Shown here: one piece after another, positions 24,221 to 33,076 of the stretch
How the letters are laid out: each line of letters starts with the position of its first letter
Position numbering within the stretch: the first letter of the stretch is position 1
Origin: Burkholderia sp. 8Y
GTDB lineage: Bacteria; Pseudomonadota; Gammaproteobacteria; Burkholderiales; Burkholderiaceae
Reading direction: 5' to 3'
DNA: 64,000 nt
Assembly: GCF_902506145.1 (NCBI RefSeq)
Contig: NZ_LR733520.1
Location: forward strand, 1,523,333-1,587,332
Made by a program: the position numbers and the translations under genes
The notes under the pieces: generated by a model
What the model was told of the DNA's origin: nothing
Seen by the model: only the letters and a program-made list of their open reading frames with translations
Database searches by the model: none

Positions 24221-25405
24221 TCAAATGCGCTCGAAGATCGCCGCGATACCCTGCCCGCCGCCGATGCACATGGTCACGAGCGCATAGCGCCCGCCGATGC
24301 GTTGCAGCTCGTACAACGCCTTCACCGTGATCAGCGCGCCCGTCGCGCCGATCGGATGCCCGAGCGAAATGCCCGAGCCGTTCGGGTTCACCTTCGCGGG
24401 ATCGAGCCGCAGTTCCTGCGCGACGGCGCACGCTTGCGCGGCGAACGCTTCGTTGGCTTCGATCACGTCGAGATCGTCGACGGAGAGGCCCGCGCGCTCC
24501 AGCACCTTGCGCGTGGCAGGCACAGGACCGATGCCCATGATCGTCGGATCCACGCCCGCGTGCGCGTACGCGACGAGCCGCGCCAGCGGCCGCACGCCGC
24601 GCTTTTCCGCGACGCCGCGCTCCATCAGCACGACGGCCGCCGCCGCGTCGTTGATACCGGACGCGTTGCCCGCCGTCACCGTGCCGTTTTCCTTCGCGAA
24701 CACTGGCTTCAGCTTGGCGAAGTCTTCCGCCGTCGCGTTCATGCGCACGTGCTCGTCGCGGTTGAAGACGATGTCGCCCTTCTTCGATGCCAGCGTGATC
24801 GGCAGGATCTGCTCCTTGAAGTAGCCGGCCTCGATGGCGTTGGCCGCGCGACGGTGCGACTCCAGCGCGAGCGCGTCCTGCGCCTCGCGCGTGATGCCGT
24901 ACTTGCCCGCGACGTTCTCGGCGGTCACGCCCATGTGAAACTTGTGGAACGGATCGTTGAGCGCGCCGAGCATCATGTCGACGACGCGCGCATCGCCCAT
25001 TCGCTGGCCGAAGCGCGCGGCAGGCATCACATACGGCGCGCGGCTCATGCTTTCCGCGCCGCCGCCGATGGCGATGTCCGCATCGCCGAGCAGAATCGAC
25101 TGCGAAGCCGAGACGATCGCCTGCAAGCCCGAGCCGCACAGCCGGTTCACGGTGAGCGCGGGCGCGTGCTGCGACACGCCGCCGTCGAGCGCGGCGACGC
25201 GCGCGAGGTACATGTCGCGCGGCTCCGTCTGGATCACGTTGCCGAAGACCACGTGTCCGACTTCATCGCCTGCGACGTTCGCGCGAGACAGCGCCTCGCG
25301 CACCACGCGAGCGCCCAGATCGGTCGGCGTGAAATCCTTGAGCGCGCCGCCGAAATCGCCGATTGCCGTACGCACGCCGCTTGCCACCACCACTTCACGT
25401 TGCAT
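24221..25405 (-). CDS. bktB: beta-ketothiolase (acetyl-CoA acetyltransferase, BktB-like)
   Basis: A 394-residue biosynthetic thiolase. Active residues are C90 in NRLCGSGLQA, His in SLGHPIGATG and Cys in TMCIGGGQG. The numbering and local sequence match the BktB type known from Cupriavidus, which condenses acetyl-CoA with propionyl- or butyryl-CoA and so supports C5-C6 PHA monomers. The start at 25405 has an AGGAGA ribosome binding site. A second thiolase, phaA, lies 4 kb away in the PHA operon. The BktB label is inferred from similarity to remembered sequences; a general acetoacetyl-CoA or degradative role is possible. Confidence 0.88.
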   Translation of the reverse strand: MQREVVVASGVRTAIGDFGGALKDFTPTDLGARVVREALSRANVAGDEVGHVVFGNVIQTEPRDMYLARVAALDGGVSQHAPALTVNRLCGSGLQAIVSASQSILLGDADIAIGGGAESMSRAPYVMPAARFGQRMGDARVVDMMLGALNDPFHKFHMGVTAENVAGKYGITREAQDALALESHRRAANAIEAGYFKEQILPITLASKKGDIVFNRDEHVRMNATAEDFAKLKPVFAKENGTVTAGNASGINDAAAAVVLMERGVAEKRGVRPLARLVAYAHAGVDPTIMGIGPVPATRKVLERAGLSVDDLDVIEANEAFAAQACAVAQELRLDPAKVNPNGSGISLGHPIGATGALITVKALYELQRIGGRYALVTMCIGGGQGIAAIFERI

Positions 25406-25443
25406 GTCGTCTCCTGTTCCTACCGATTGATTTTCTGGAAAGC

Positions 25444-26385
25444 TCACGCGAGCGCGCGCTCGACCGCCGCCCGGTCCGGAATCGGCGCGACCGCGCCGAA
25501 GCCTTGCGTCGAGAGCGCCGCCGCGGCATTCGCGTACTGTGCCGCCTTGAAGGGATCATCGCCCGCGACGAGCCGCGCGATGAACGCGCCGCCGAAGCAA
25601 TCGCCCGCGCCGGTCGCATCGACCGCGTTGACGACACGGCCCGGCACCACGCGCCGCTCGTCGGGCGTCGCGATATAGGCGCCTTCCCTGCCGAGCTTCA
25701 TCGCGACGACTCGGGGCCCTAGGGCGAGCAGCGTATCGACGATGGCGTCCTTGTCTTCATGCCCGGTGAGCACGGTGACGTCGTCCCAGCTCGGCAAGCA
25801 GATATCGCTCTGGCGGATCGCTTCGAGCATCACCGCGCGGGCGCGGGCGAGCGGCCAGAGCTTGAGCCGCAGGTTCGTGTCGAAGCTGACCTGCACGCCG
25901 TTGCTGCGCGCATGGTCGATGGCCGCGAACGCGGCATCGCACGCGCTCACGCCGATGGCGAGACTGATGCCCGACAGATGCACCACTTTCGCCGCCGCGA
26001 TTACGTCGAGCGGCAGATGCGACGGCGCATAGCGGCTCGCCGCCGACCCCGCGCGCAGATAATCGAAGCGATGCCCGCTCGCCCCATGCGACACGAAATA
26101 GACGCCCGTCGGCGCATCGGGATCGACGCGAACAGCGGACGTATCGACGTTTTCCGCGCGCCAGAGATCGAGCAGCAGTTGCCCGAAGTGATCGTTGCCG
26201 ACCGCCGACAGGAAGCCCGTCGCCGCGCCCTGCCGCGCCGCCGCGATCAAGAAATTCGACACGTCGCCGCCGAAGCCTTGCAGATAGCTCGGCTCGTCAC
26301 GTCTGGACTGATTGAACTCGATCATCGCCTCGCCGAGCGCGAGGATGTGCGGCGTAACGGGCGTGTGGGGCGTCGGGAGCGCCAT
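25444..26385 (-). CDS. kdgK: PfkB-family sugar kinase, probably 2-dehydro-3-deoxygluconokinase
   Basis: A 313-residue PfkB/ribokinase-family enzyme. The N-terminal substrate segment (LALGEAMIEFNQ, then QGFGGDVSNFLIAAARQG) and the C-terminal signature NAVDATGAGDCFGGAF, with the catalytic Asp in GAGD, are clear. The GEAMIEF start and YLRAGSAASRY segment are typical of KDG kinases of the Entner-Doudoroff side pathways, so KdgK is my best guess. Its start is three bases after the rimO stop and its ribosome binding site (GAGGT) lies in the end of rimO, which indicates coupling. Another ketose or deoxysugar kinase is the alternative. Confidence 0.85.
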   Translation of the reverse strand: MALPTPHTPVTPHILALGEAMIEFNQSRRDEPSYLQGFGGDVSNFLIAAARQGAATGFLSAVGNDHFGQLLLDLWRAENVDTSAVRVDPDAPTGVYFVSHGASGHRFDYLRAGSAASRYAPSHLPLDVIAAAKVVHLSGISLAIGVSACDAAFAAIDHARSNGVQVSFDTNLRLKLWPLARARAVMLEAIRQSDICLPSWDDVTVLTGHEDKDAIVDTLLALGPRVVAMKLGREGAYIATPDERRVVPGRVVNAVDATGAGDCFGGAFIARLVAGDDPFKAAQYANAAAALSTQGFGAVAPIPDRAAVERALA

Positions 26386-26388
26386 CGC

Positions 26389-27780
26389 TTAGACCTCGCC
26401 CCAGAGATCATGGCCGTCCGCGCCGGTGATCTTCACCGAGACGAAGTCGCCCGCCTTGTAACGCTTCGACGCTTTCGTCGGCGGCGCGATGTACACGACA
26501 CCGTCGATTTCCGGCGCATCCGCCGCCGTTCGCCCGATGCCGCCTTCCGCGCCAATTTCATCGACGAGCACTTTCAGCGTCTTGCCGACCTTCTTCTTCA
26601 TGCGCTTCGCCGACAATTCCTCGGCCAGTTCCATGAAACGCGCGCGGCGTTCCTCGCGCACCTCGTCGGGCAGCGCGCCGTCGAGTTCGTTGGCCGTGGC
26701 GCCTTCGACCGGCGAATACGCGAAGCAGCCGACGCGGTCCAGATCCGCTTCCTCGATGAAGTCGAGCAGCGTCTGGAACTGCTCCTCCGTCTCACCCGGA
26801 AAGCCCGCGATGAACGTGCTGCGAATCGTCAGATCGGGGCACACCGCGCGCCATGCCTTCACGCGCTCCAGCACCTTTTCGGCGTTGGCCGGGCGCTTCA
26901 TGCGCTTGAGCACGTCCGGATGCGCGTGCTGGAACGGCACGTCGAGATACGGCAGCACATGGCCCTTGAGCGGCCCTTCGGCCATCATCGGAATGACTTC
27001 ATCGACGCTCGGGTACGGATAGACGTAATGCAGGCGCACCCACGCGCCGTACTGCGCGGCGAGTTCGCCCAGCGCGCCGACGAGTTCGGTCATGCGCGTC
27101 TTGAGCGGTTTGCCGTTCCAGAAGCCGGTGCGGTACTTCACATCGACGCCGTACGCGCTCGTGTCCTGCGAAATGACGAGCAACTCCTTCACGCCCGACT
27201 TGAACAGATTCTCGGCTTCGAGCATGACTTCGGCGACGGGACGCGAGACGAGATCGCCGCGCATCGACGGAATGATGCAGAACGTGCAGCGATGGTTGCA
27301 CCCTTCGGAGATCTTCAGATACGCGTAATGCCGCGGCGTGAGCTTGATGCCGGCGGGCGGCACGAGATCGACGAACGGATCATGCGGCTTCGGCAGGTGC
27401 GCGTGCACCGCGTTCATCACTTCGTTGGTCGCATGGGGTCCAGTGACGGCGAGCACTTTCGGATGCACTTCCTCGATAAGCCCGCTGCCGCTCGCGCTCT
27501 TTTTCGCGCCGAGACAGCCGGTCACGATGACCTTGCCGTTTTCGCTGAGCGCCTCGCCGATGGCGTCGAGGCTTTCCTGCACGGCTTCGTCGATGAAGCC
27601 GCAGGTGTTGACGACGACGAGGTCGGCGCCGTCGTAGCTGCCCGAGATCTGATAACCCTCGGCGCGCAACTGGGTGATGATCTGCTCCGAATCCACCAAG
27701 GCTTTCGGGCAGCCGAGGCTGACCATGCCGATCTTCGGCGCGGAATTCGTCTTGACGATTGAATCTGGGGAATTTTTCAC
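26389..27780 (-). CDS. rimO: ribosomal protein S12 methylthiotransferase
   Basis: A radical-SAM methylthiotransferase of about 463 residues that modifies the conserved Asp of ribosomal protein S12. The N-terminal MTTase domain has cluster Cys C24, C60 and C89 ([19 protein letters not shown]); the radical SAM motif is C161-x3-C165-x2-C168 in [10 protein letters not shown], and a TRAM domain closes the protein ([12 protein letters not shown] and following). I used the GTG at 27780, which gives a length close to family members; no good ribosome binding site is seen, and an ATG at 27846 would add 22 residues. It heads the minus-strand run rimO-kdgK-bktB-lipoprotein-metC. Confidence 0.93.
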   Translation of the reverse strand: MKNSPDSIVKTNSAPKIGMVSLGCPKALVDSEQIITQLRAEGYQISGSYDGADLVVVNTCGFIDEAVQESLDAIGEALSENGKVIVTGCLGAKKSASGSGLIEEVHPKVLAVTGPHATNEVMNAVHAHLPKPHDPFVDLVPPAGIKLTPRHYAYLKISEGCNHRCTFCIIPSMRGDLVSRPVAEVMLEAENLFKSGVKELLVISQDTSAYGVDVKYRTGFWNGKPLKTRMTELVGALGELAAQYGAWVRLHYVYPYPSVDEVIPMMAEGPLKGHVLPYLDVPFQHAHPDVLKRMKRPANAEKVLERVKAWRAVCPDLTIRSTFIAGFPGETEEQFQTLLDFIEEADLDRVGCFAYSPVEGATANELDGALPDEVREERRARFMELAEELSAKRMKKKVGKTLKVLVDEIGAEGGIGRTAADAPEIDGVVYIAPPTKASKRYKAGDFVSVKITGADGHDLWGEV

Positions 27781-27894
27781 GGGAACTGTCGGATGAGGGG
27801 CGTCGTCGGACGCACGAGGCCAATCCCGTATTTTACCCCGGAGCATGCAGAGCGCCGTCCGGGGCCGTTCGCGCGAAGCAGACGCCCGCTTTCC

Positions 27895-28470
27895 CTACTT
27901 TTTTTCCCCGGACGGCGCGGTCGGCGTCGGGAACGGAAACGTGTTGAACATCGTTTTCGCCTGAGTCTGCATCTGCTCCTGCATCTGCACGAACATGTTC
28001 TTCGACTGCTCGATATAGCTCGTCATCATGCCCTGCATCATCGGGGCCTGCATGTTCATGAACTGCGACCAGACTTCCGGATTGAGCGCGTTGCCGTCGT
28101 AGATGCCCTTGCTTTGCTCCGAGAGCTTTTGCTGGATGTCGATGAACGCCTGGATGTTCTTCTCCAGATACGTGCCCATCATGCCCTGCATGGCGTGGCC
28201 GTAGAAGCGGATGATCTGCGAGAGCATCACCGACGAAAACATCGGCAAGCCGCCGCTCTCTTCTTCCAGAATGATCTGCAGAAGGATGCTGCGCGTCAGG
28301 TCGTCGTTGGACTTGGCGTCGAGCACCTTGAAGTCTTCCTGATCGAGCACGAGCTGCTTCACGTCGGACAACGTGATGTAGGTGCTCGTCTCCGTGTCAT
28401 AGAGCCGCCGGTTCGGATATTTTTTGATGAGTCGTTCGGCGGATTTCTTTGTAGTAGTCGTGGTGGTCAT
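27895..28470 (-). CDS. phaR: polyhydroxyalkanoate synthesis repressor PhaR
   Basis: A 191-residue PhaR. The N-terminal DNA-binding part shows the family signature (RLIKKYPNRRLYDTETSTYI), followed by the PHB-binding accumulation-regulator region (GGLPMFSSVMLSQIIRFYGHAMQGMMGTYLEKN). The C-terminal half is rich in Met and Gln and likely coils. In relatives PhaR binds both PHB and DNA, repressing phasin (phaP) and its own gene until polymer accumulates. It lies about 160 bases downstream of phaB on the same strand and has a GAAGG ribosome binding site. No phasin gene is present in this window. Confidence 0.95.
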   Translation of the reverse strand: MTTTTTTKKSAERLIKKYPNRRLYDTETSTYITLSDVKQLVLDQEDFKVLDAKSNDDLTRSILLQIILEEESGGLPMFSSVMLSQIIRFYGHAMQGMMGTYLEKNIQAFIDIQQKLSEQSKGIYDGNALNPEVWSQFMNMQAPMMQGMMTSYIEQSKNMFVQMQEQMQTQAKTMFNTFPFPTPTAPSGEKK

Positions 28471-28586
28471 TGAACGCCTTCAAAACGCGAGACTTTACTG
28501 CGATGGCAGCATGCATGTCTTGCGTTGTCGCAAAAAAGCGTTGCTGCTGGTTCGCCGCATCGTTGATGTATCCGGCAAGCAGCGTC

Positions 28587-28620
28587 CGCCGGCGCGAGCG
28601 CCCCATGCGCTCCGCCGGCG
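28587..28620 (-). terminator. stem-loop between phaB and phaR
   Basis: A GC-rich hairpin starts 12 bases downstream of the phaB stop on the transcribed strand. The arms CGCCGGCGGAGCGC and GCGCTCGCGCCGGCG pair except for a short bulge. No T-run follows, so it may be an mRNA-stabilising or Rho-assisted element rather than an intrinsic terminator. Confidence 0.45.
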
Positions 28621-28631
28621 ATCGCGGCCCG

Positions 28632-29372
28632 TCAGCCCATGTGCAGTCCACCGTTGAGCGAGAAATCCGCCCCGGTGGAAAAACCCGATTCCTCCGACGC
28701 AAGCCACGCGACGATCGAGCCGATTTCATCCGGCGTGCCCAGACGCCGCACGGGAATGGTCGCGACGATCTTCTCGAGCACTTCCGGACGGATCGACTTC
28801 ACCATGTCCGTGCCGATATAGCCCGGCGACACCGTGTTGACCGTCACGCCCTTGGTCGCCACTTCCTGCGCGAGCGCCATCGTGAAGCCGTGAATGCCGG
28901 CTTTCGCCGTCGAATAGTTCGTCTGGCCGAACTGGCCTTTCTGGCCGTTCACCGACGAAATATTGATGACGCGGCCCCAGCCGCGCTCGACCATGCCGTC
29001 GATCACCTGCTTCGTGACGTTGAAGAGGCTCGTCAGGTTTGTGTCGATGACCGCGGTCCAGTCCTCGTGCGTCATCTTGCGGAACACGACGTCGCGCGTG
29101 ATGCCCGCGTTGTTCACGAGCACGTCGACTTCGCCGACTTCGGCCTTCACCTTGTCGAACGCGTTCTTGGTCGATTCCCAATCGCCGACGTTGCCCTCGG
29201 AGGCAATGAAGTCGAAGCCGCGCGCCTTCTGGTCTTCGAGCCATTTCACCCGGCGCGGAGAGTTCGGCCCGCAGCCCGCGACGACCGTGAAGCCGTCCTT
29301 GAGCAGCCGCTGGCAAATGCTGGTGCCGATGCCGCCCATCCCGCCGGTTACATACGCTACGCGCTTCGTCAT
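28632..29372 (-). CDS. phaB: acetoacetyl-CoA reductase
   Basis: A 246-residue short-chain dehydrogenase that reduces acetoacetyl-CoA to (R)-3-hydroxybutyryl-CoA with NADPH, the second step of PHB synthesis. The nucleotide motif is TGGMGGIG (from residue 9), and the catalytic set is S140, Y153 and K157 (NISSVNG, NYSTAKAG). NNAG (87-90) is present. It has a GGGAG ribosome binding site and lies downstream of phaA with about 120 bases between, which hold 10-bp repeats. Its C-terminus (FSLNGGLHMG) is the usual PhaB ending. Confidence 0.97.
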   Translation of the reverse strand: MTKRVAYVTGGMGGIGTSICQRLLKDGFTVVAGCGPNSPRRVKWLEDQKARGFDFIASEGNVGDWESTKNAFDKVKAEVGEVDVLVNNAGITRDVVFRKMTHEDWTAVIDTNLTSLFNVTKQVIDGMVERGWGRVINISSVNGQKGQFGQTNYSTAKAGIHGFTMALAQEVATKGVTVNTVSPGYIGTDMVKSIRPEVLEKIVATIPVRRLGTPDEIGSIVAWLASEESGFSTGADFSLNGGLHMG

Positions 29373-29450
29373 GCTCGACTCCCTTTTCGTTGTGTGGTGG
29401 CGCCCGACAGCGCCGCCCGCTTGTCCCTTTCTTTATCCGATGCCGCCTTG

Positions 29451-29490
29451 CAACCGCTCGCAACCGCTTGCAACCGCGTGCAGCCGCTGA
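29451..29490 (-). repeat. four 10-bp tandem repeats between phaA and phaB
   Basis: CAACCGCTCG, CAACCGCTTG, CAACCGCGTG and CAGCCGCTGA follow one another without gaps. On the transcribed strand the core is GCGGTTGC repeated every 10 bases, one helical turn. They lie 6-45 bases after the phaA stop. Confidence 0.7.
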
Positions 29491-29495
29491 CCGCT

Positions 29496-30677
29496 TTACG
29501 GCCGCTCGACCGCCAGCGCGACGCCCATGCCGCCGCCGATGCACAGCGACGCCAGGCCCTTCTTCGCGTCGCGCTTCTGCATTTCGTGCAGCAGCGTGAC
29601 CAGAATGCGGCAGCCCGATGCGCCGATCGGATGGCCGATCGCAATCGCGCCGCCGTTCACGTTGATCTTTTCCTGGTTCCAGCCCATCTGTTTGTGCACG
29701 GCGAGCGCCTGCGCGGCGAACGCTTCGTTGATCTCCATCAGATCGAGATCGTCGACGCTCCAGCCCGCGCGCTCCAGACAGCGTTTGGACGCCGGCACGG
29801 GGCCCATGCCCATCACTTTCGGATCGACGCCCGCGCTCGCGTACGCCTTGATGCGCGCGAGCGGCGTAAGACCGAGCGCCTCGGCCTTTTTAGCCGACAT
29901 CACGACGACCGCCGCCGCGCCGTCATTGATGCCCGATGCGTTCGCCGCCGTTACCGTGCCTTCCTTCGAGAACGCGGGCTTGAGACCCGACAGGGCTTCG
30001 GCGGTGACTCCGTGGCGCACGAATTCGTCGGTGGCGAACTGGATCGGCTCGCCTTTGCGCTGCGGAATCGACACCGGCACGATTTCGTCGTTGAAGCGGC
30101 CGGCCTTCTGCGCGGCTTCCGCCTTGTTTTGCGACAGCGCCGCGAACGCGTCCTGCGCTTCGCGTGTGATGCCGTATTCCTTCGCGACGTTTTCCGCCGT
30201 CGTGCCCATGTGGTAGTTGTTATAAACGTCCCACAGGCCATCGACGATCATCGAATCGATCAGCTTCGCATCGCCCATGCGGAAGCCGTCGCGCGAGCCC
30301 GGCAGCACGTGCGGCGCCGCGCTCATGTTCTCCTGGCCGCCCGCGACGACGATTTCCGAATCGCCCGCGATGATCGCGTTGGCCGCGAGCATCACCGCCT
30401 TGAGGCCGGAGCCGCAGACCTTGTTGATCGTCATGCCCGGGACCATGTCCGGCAAGCCGGCCTTGATCACCGACTGACGCGCCGGGTTCTGACCCGAGCC
30501 CGCCGTCAGCACCTGACCGAGAATGACTTCGCTCACCTGCTCGGGCTTCAGGCCCGCGCGCTCGAGCACCGCGCGAATTACCGTTGCGCCCAGTTCCGGC
30601 GCCGCGATTTTCGCCAGCGACCCGCCGAATTTGCCGACCGCTGTGCGCGCGGCCGATACGATCACTACGTCAGTCAT
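29496..30677 (-). CDS. phaA: acetyl-CoA acetyltransferase (beta-ketothiolase)
   Basis: A 393-residue biosynthetic thiolase joining two acetyl-CoA to acetoacetyl-CoA. The catalytic residues are C88 ([10 protein letters not shown]), H349 ([10 protein letters not shown]) and C379 (SLCIGGGMG), at the positions expected for PhaA. The start at 30677 has an AGGAAA ribosome binding site; an upstream Met at 30695 lacks support. It lies 62 bases downstream of phaC and upstream of phaB on the same strand, forming the classic phaCAB operon. Confidence 0.97.
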   Translation of the reverse strand: MTDVVIVSAARTAVGKFGGSLAKIAAPELGATVIRAVLERAGLKPEQVSEVILGQVLTAGSGQNPARQSVIKAGLPDMVPGMTINKVCGSGLKAVMLAANAIIAGDSEIVVAGGQENMSAAPHVLPGSRDGFRMGDAKLIDSMIVDGLWDVYNNYHMGTTAENVAKEYGITREAQDAFAALSQNKAEAAQKAGRFNDEIVPVSIPQRKGEPIQFATDEFVRHGVTAEALSGLKPAFSKEGTVTAANASGINDGAAAVVVMSAKKAEALGLTPLARIKAYASAGVDPKVMGMGPVPASKRCLERAGWSVDDLDLMEINEAFAAQALAVHKQMGWNQEKINVNGGAIAIGHPIGASGCRILVTLLHEMQKRDAKKGLASLCIGGGMGVALAVERP

Positions 30678-30739
30678 TTCCGTTTCCTTTGGCATCGAAT
30701 GTTAGAGCGGTTTGCCTGCGGCTGATTCGTTCGCCTCGA

Positions 30740-32779
30740 TCAACTGTCGCGCTGCAGGACGTAACGGCCGGGCGCCGCCTCGATCACAGGATAATCCTTC
30801 GAGCCGAGCCCTGCGCTCGCCTTCTGCTGCTCGCCGGACTGCTTCGCGAGCCACTGCGTCCATGTCGGCCACCAGCTGCCGGGATGCTCGCTCGCGGCGT
30901 CGAACCAGGCGTCGGCGGTCTCGGGCAGGCGCTCGCCGGCGCTGTCCAGCATCCAGAAACTGCGCTTGTTCTTCGATGGCGGATTGATCACGCCCGCGAT
31001 GTGTCCCGATGCGCCGAGCACGAACGTCTGCGGCCCGGACAGCAGCGGCGCCGAAGCATACGCCGACTTCCACGGCACGATATGGTCTTCGCGTGAACCG
31101 TAGATGAAGGTCGGCGTCGTGATGGTCGACAGATCGATGGGCACGCCGAGCACCGTCAACGCGCCCGGTTCGCGCAGCTTGTTCTCCAGATACGTGTTGC
31201 GCAGATACCAGACGCACATCGGACCGGGCAGGTTCGTCGAATCGCTGTTCCAGAAGAGCAAGTCGAACGCTTGCGGCGTGCGGCCCTTGAGATAGTTATC
31301 GACGACGTAGTTCCACACCAGATCGTTCGGGCGCAGATACGAGAACGTATTGGCGAACTCGATGCCGCGCATGAGTCCGGGCGGCGCGCCGTTCTTGCCG
31401 CCGATCGCCTGCTCGCGCATCGCCACGTGCGCCTCGTCGACGAAAACGTCGAGCACGCCGGTGTCGGTGAAGTCGAGCATCGACGTGAGCAGCGTCAGCG
31501 ACGCGGCGGGCTCGTTGCCGCGCGCTTTCTCGACGGCGAGCGCGGTTGCAAGCAGCGTCCCGCCGATGCAGAAGCCGAGCGTGTTGATCTTGTCCGCGCC
31601 GGAGATGTCGCTAACAGCGCGAATGCCCTGAATCACGCCTTCACCGACGTAATCGTCCCAGGTCTTGTGAGCAATGGACTGGTCCGCATTGCGCCACGAG
31701 ATCAGGAACACCTGCTGGCCGGATTCGAGCGCATGACGCACGAGCGAGCCTTCCGGCGAAAGATCGAGGATATAGAACTTGTTGATGCAAGGCGGCACGA
31801 TCAGAAGCGGCCGTGCGTAGACCTTCGGCGCGAGCGGCTTGTACTGAATGAGCTGCATGAGCTCGTTCTCGTACACGACCGCGCCTTCGGTCGTCGCGAC
31901 GTTCTTGCCGATGGCAAACACCGATTCGTCCGACTGCGAAATCTTGCCGCGCTGCATGTCGTTGAGCAGGTTCAGCATGCCCTGACGCAGGCTTTCGCCC
32001 TTGCTTTCGATGAGCGCCTTCTGTGCTTCGGGATTGAGCGCGAGGTAGTTGCTCGGCGCGGCGGCGGCGGCCCACTGCTGCACGGCGAAGCGAATGCGCT
32101 CGCGCGTCTTCGGATCGCTCTGCACGGCATCGGCGAGTTCCTGAAGATAGCGCGCGTTCAGCAGATACCACGCGGCCGTGAACGCGAACGCGGGCGTCGA
32201 TTGCCACGCGGTGTCCTTGAAGCGCCGGTCCTTGAGCGCCGAAGGATCGATGCTCTGCCCGCTCGCCTGCTTCATGAGATCGCCGACATCGCGCGCGTAG
32301 TCGCTTTGCAGCTGATGCAGGCGCTCGGGCGCAATGGCCGCGGTCGGGATCTTCGGCAAGGTCGGCAGACCCTGCATCGCCGCGCCGAAACCCGGCATGC
32401 TGCTCGCGAGCTTCGCGAATTCGGCGAGACCGTTCATCTTCGACAGGTCCGGCATCTGTGGCATGCTCGCGATGGTGGGGAATGCGGTCGGGAAGCCGCC
32501 CGGAAACGCGCCCGGCAGACCGCCGAAACCCTGGAACGGAAAACCGCCGAATGCGGCCGAAGGCGACGCGCCGCCGTCCGATGACGAGCCGTCAGCCGCC
32601 GGATTCGTCTGTTGAGTGAATTTCGCCCACTGCGCCGGATCGGCGACGGCGCGCCAGGCGTTCAACCATTGCTCGAACGCCTGCTGAACGCCTGCCGGGT
32701 TGTCGGCTGCTGGCTGCGCCGGGGTGCTGTCTTCGGCGGTACTGGAGCGGGAAGATGAGGAAGATGTTTTGGAAGCCAT
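30740..32779 (-). CDS. phaC: class I poly(3-hydroxyalkanoate) synthase
   Basis: A 679-residue PHA synthase that polymerises (R)-3-hydroxyacyl-CoA on the granule surface. The lipase-like box is GFCIGG with nucleophile C404; the other triad members are D565 (GSREDHIVPW) and H593 (GASGHIAGV), matching C319, D480 and H508 of the Cupriavidus enzyme. The region after about residue 150 aligns well with class I enzymes (VPPCINKFYILDL, NDLVWNYVVDNYLKG). The N-terminus is about 85 residues longer than in Cupriavidus and contains a Gly/Phe/Pro-rich stretch (77-103). The ribosome binding site AAAGG fits the start at 32779. It is first in the phaCAB operon. Confidence 0.96.
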   Translation of the reverse strand: MASKTSSSSSRSSTAEDSTPAQPAADNPAGVQQAFEQWLNAWRAVADPAQWAKFTQQTNPAADGSSSDGGASPSAAFGGFPFQGFGGLPGAFPGGFPTAFPTIASMPQMPDLSKMNGLAEFAKLASSMPGFGAAMQGLPTLPKIPTAAIAPERLHQLQSDYARDVGDLMKQASGQSIDPSALKDRRFKDTAWQSTPAFAFTAAWYLLNARYLQELADAVQSDPKTRERIRFAVQQWAAAAAPSNYLALNPEAQKALIESKGESLRQGMLNLLNDMQRGKISQSDESVFAIGKNVATTEGAVVYENELMQLIQYKPLAPKVYARPLLIVPPCINKFYILDLSPEGSLVRHALESGQQVFLISWRNADQSIAHKTWDDYVGEGVIQGIRAVSDISGADKINTLGFCIGGTLLATALAVEKARGNEPAASLTLLTSMLDFTDTGVLDVFVDEAHVAMREQAIGGKNGAPPGLMRGIEFANTFSYLRPNDLVWNYVVDNYLKGRTPQAFDLLFWNSDSTNLPGPMCVWYLRNTYLENKLREPGALTVLGVPIDLSTITTPTFIYGSREDHIVPWKSAYASAPLLSGPQTFVLGASGHIAGVINPPSKNKRSFWMLDSAGERLPETADAWFDAASEHPGSWWPTWTQWLAKQSGEQQKASAGLGSKDYPVIEAAPGRYVLQRDS

Positions 32780-32933
32780 ACCCGCCTTTGACCTCTGAGT
32801 CTCGAAAGACTGATTGCTGATGCAGGCATTGCCGGGCCGTTTCGGCCAGCGCGCGAAAGTATGGGTGCGCCTTTGCGCGCCGGGCAGAAGTCGCCCTCGC
32901 TACGCCGTGCCCGATTGAACACATTCTGGGAAC

Positions 32934-32963
32934 ATTCTTGCGCTTGGGCGCCAAGCATGTCAA
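32934..32963 (-). promoter_or_regulatory. candidate phaC promoter with internal palindrome
   Basis: On the minus strand a perfect -35 TTGACA (32958-32963) is followed after 18 bases by AAGAAT (32934-32939). The spacer contains the dyad GCTTGG-CGC-CCAAGC (32942-32956), placed where a regulator could block RNA polymerase. The phaC start codon is about 155 bases downstream. Confidence 0.45.
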
Positions 32964-33076
32964 TGCTTCGTCCCGATTTTGCCGCAGTGCGATGTTTTTA
33001 TAATTATCGTTTTCCCCCATGAAAGAAATGCCTGTTTGCCGCGCATTTCCGGGCGTCCGGCAAAGCGGCTTCCGAA

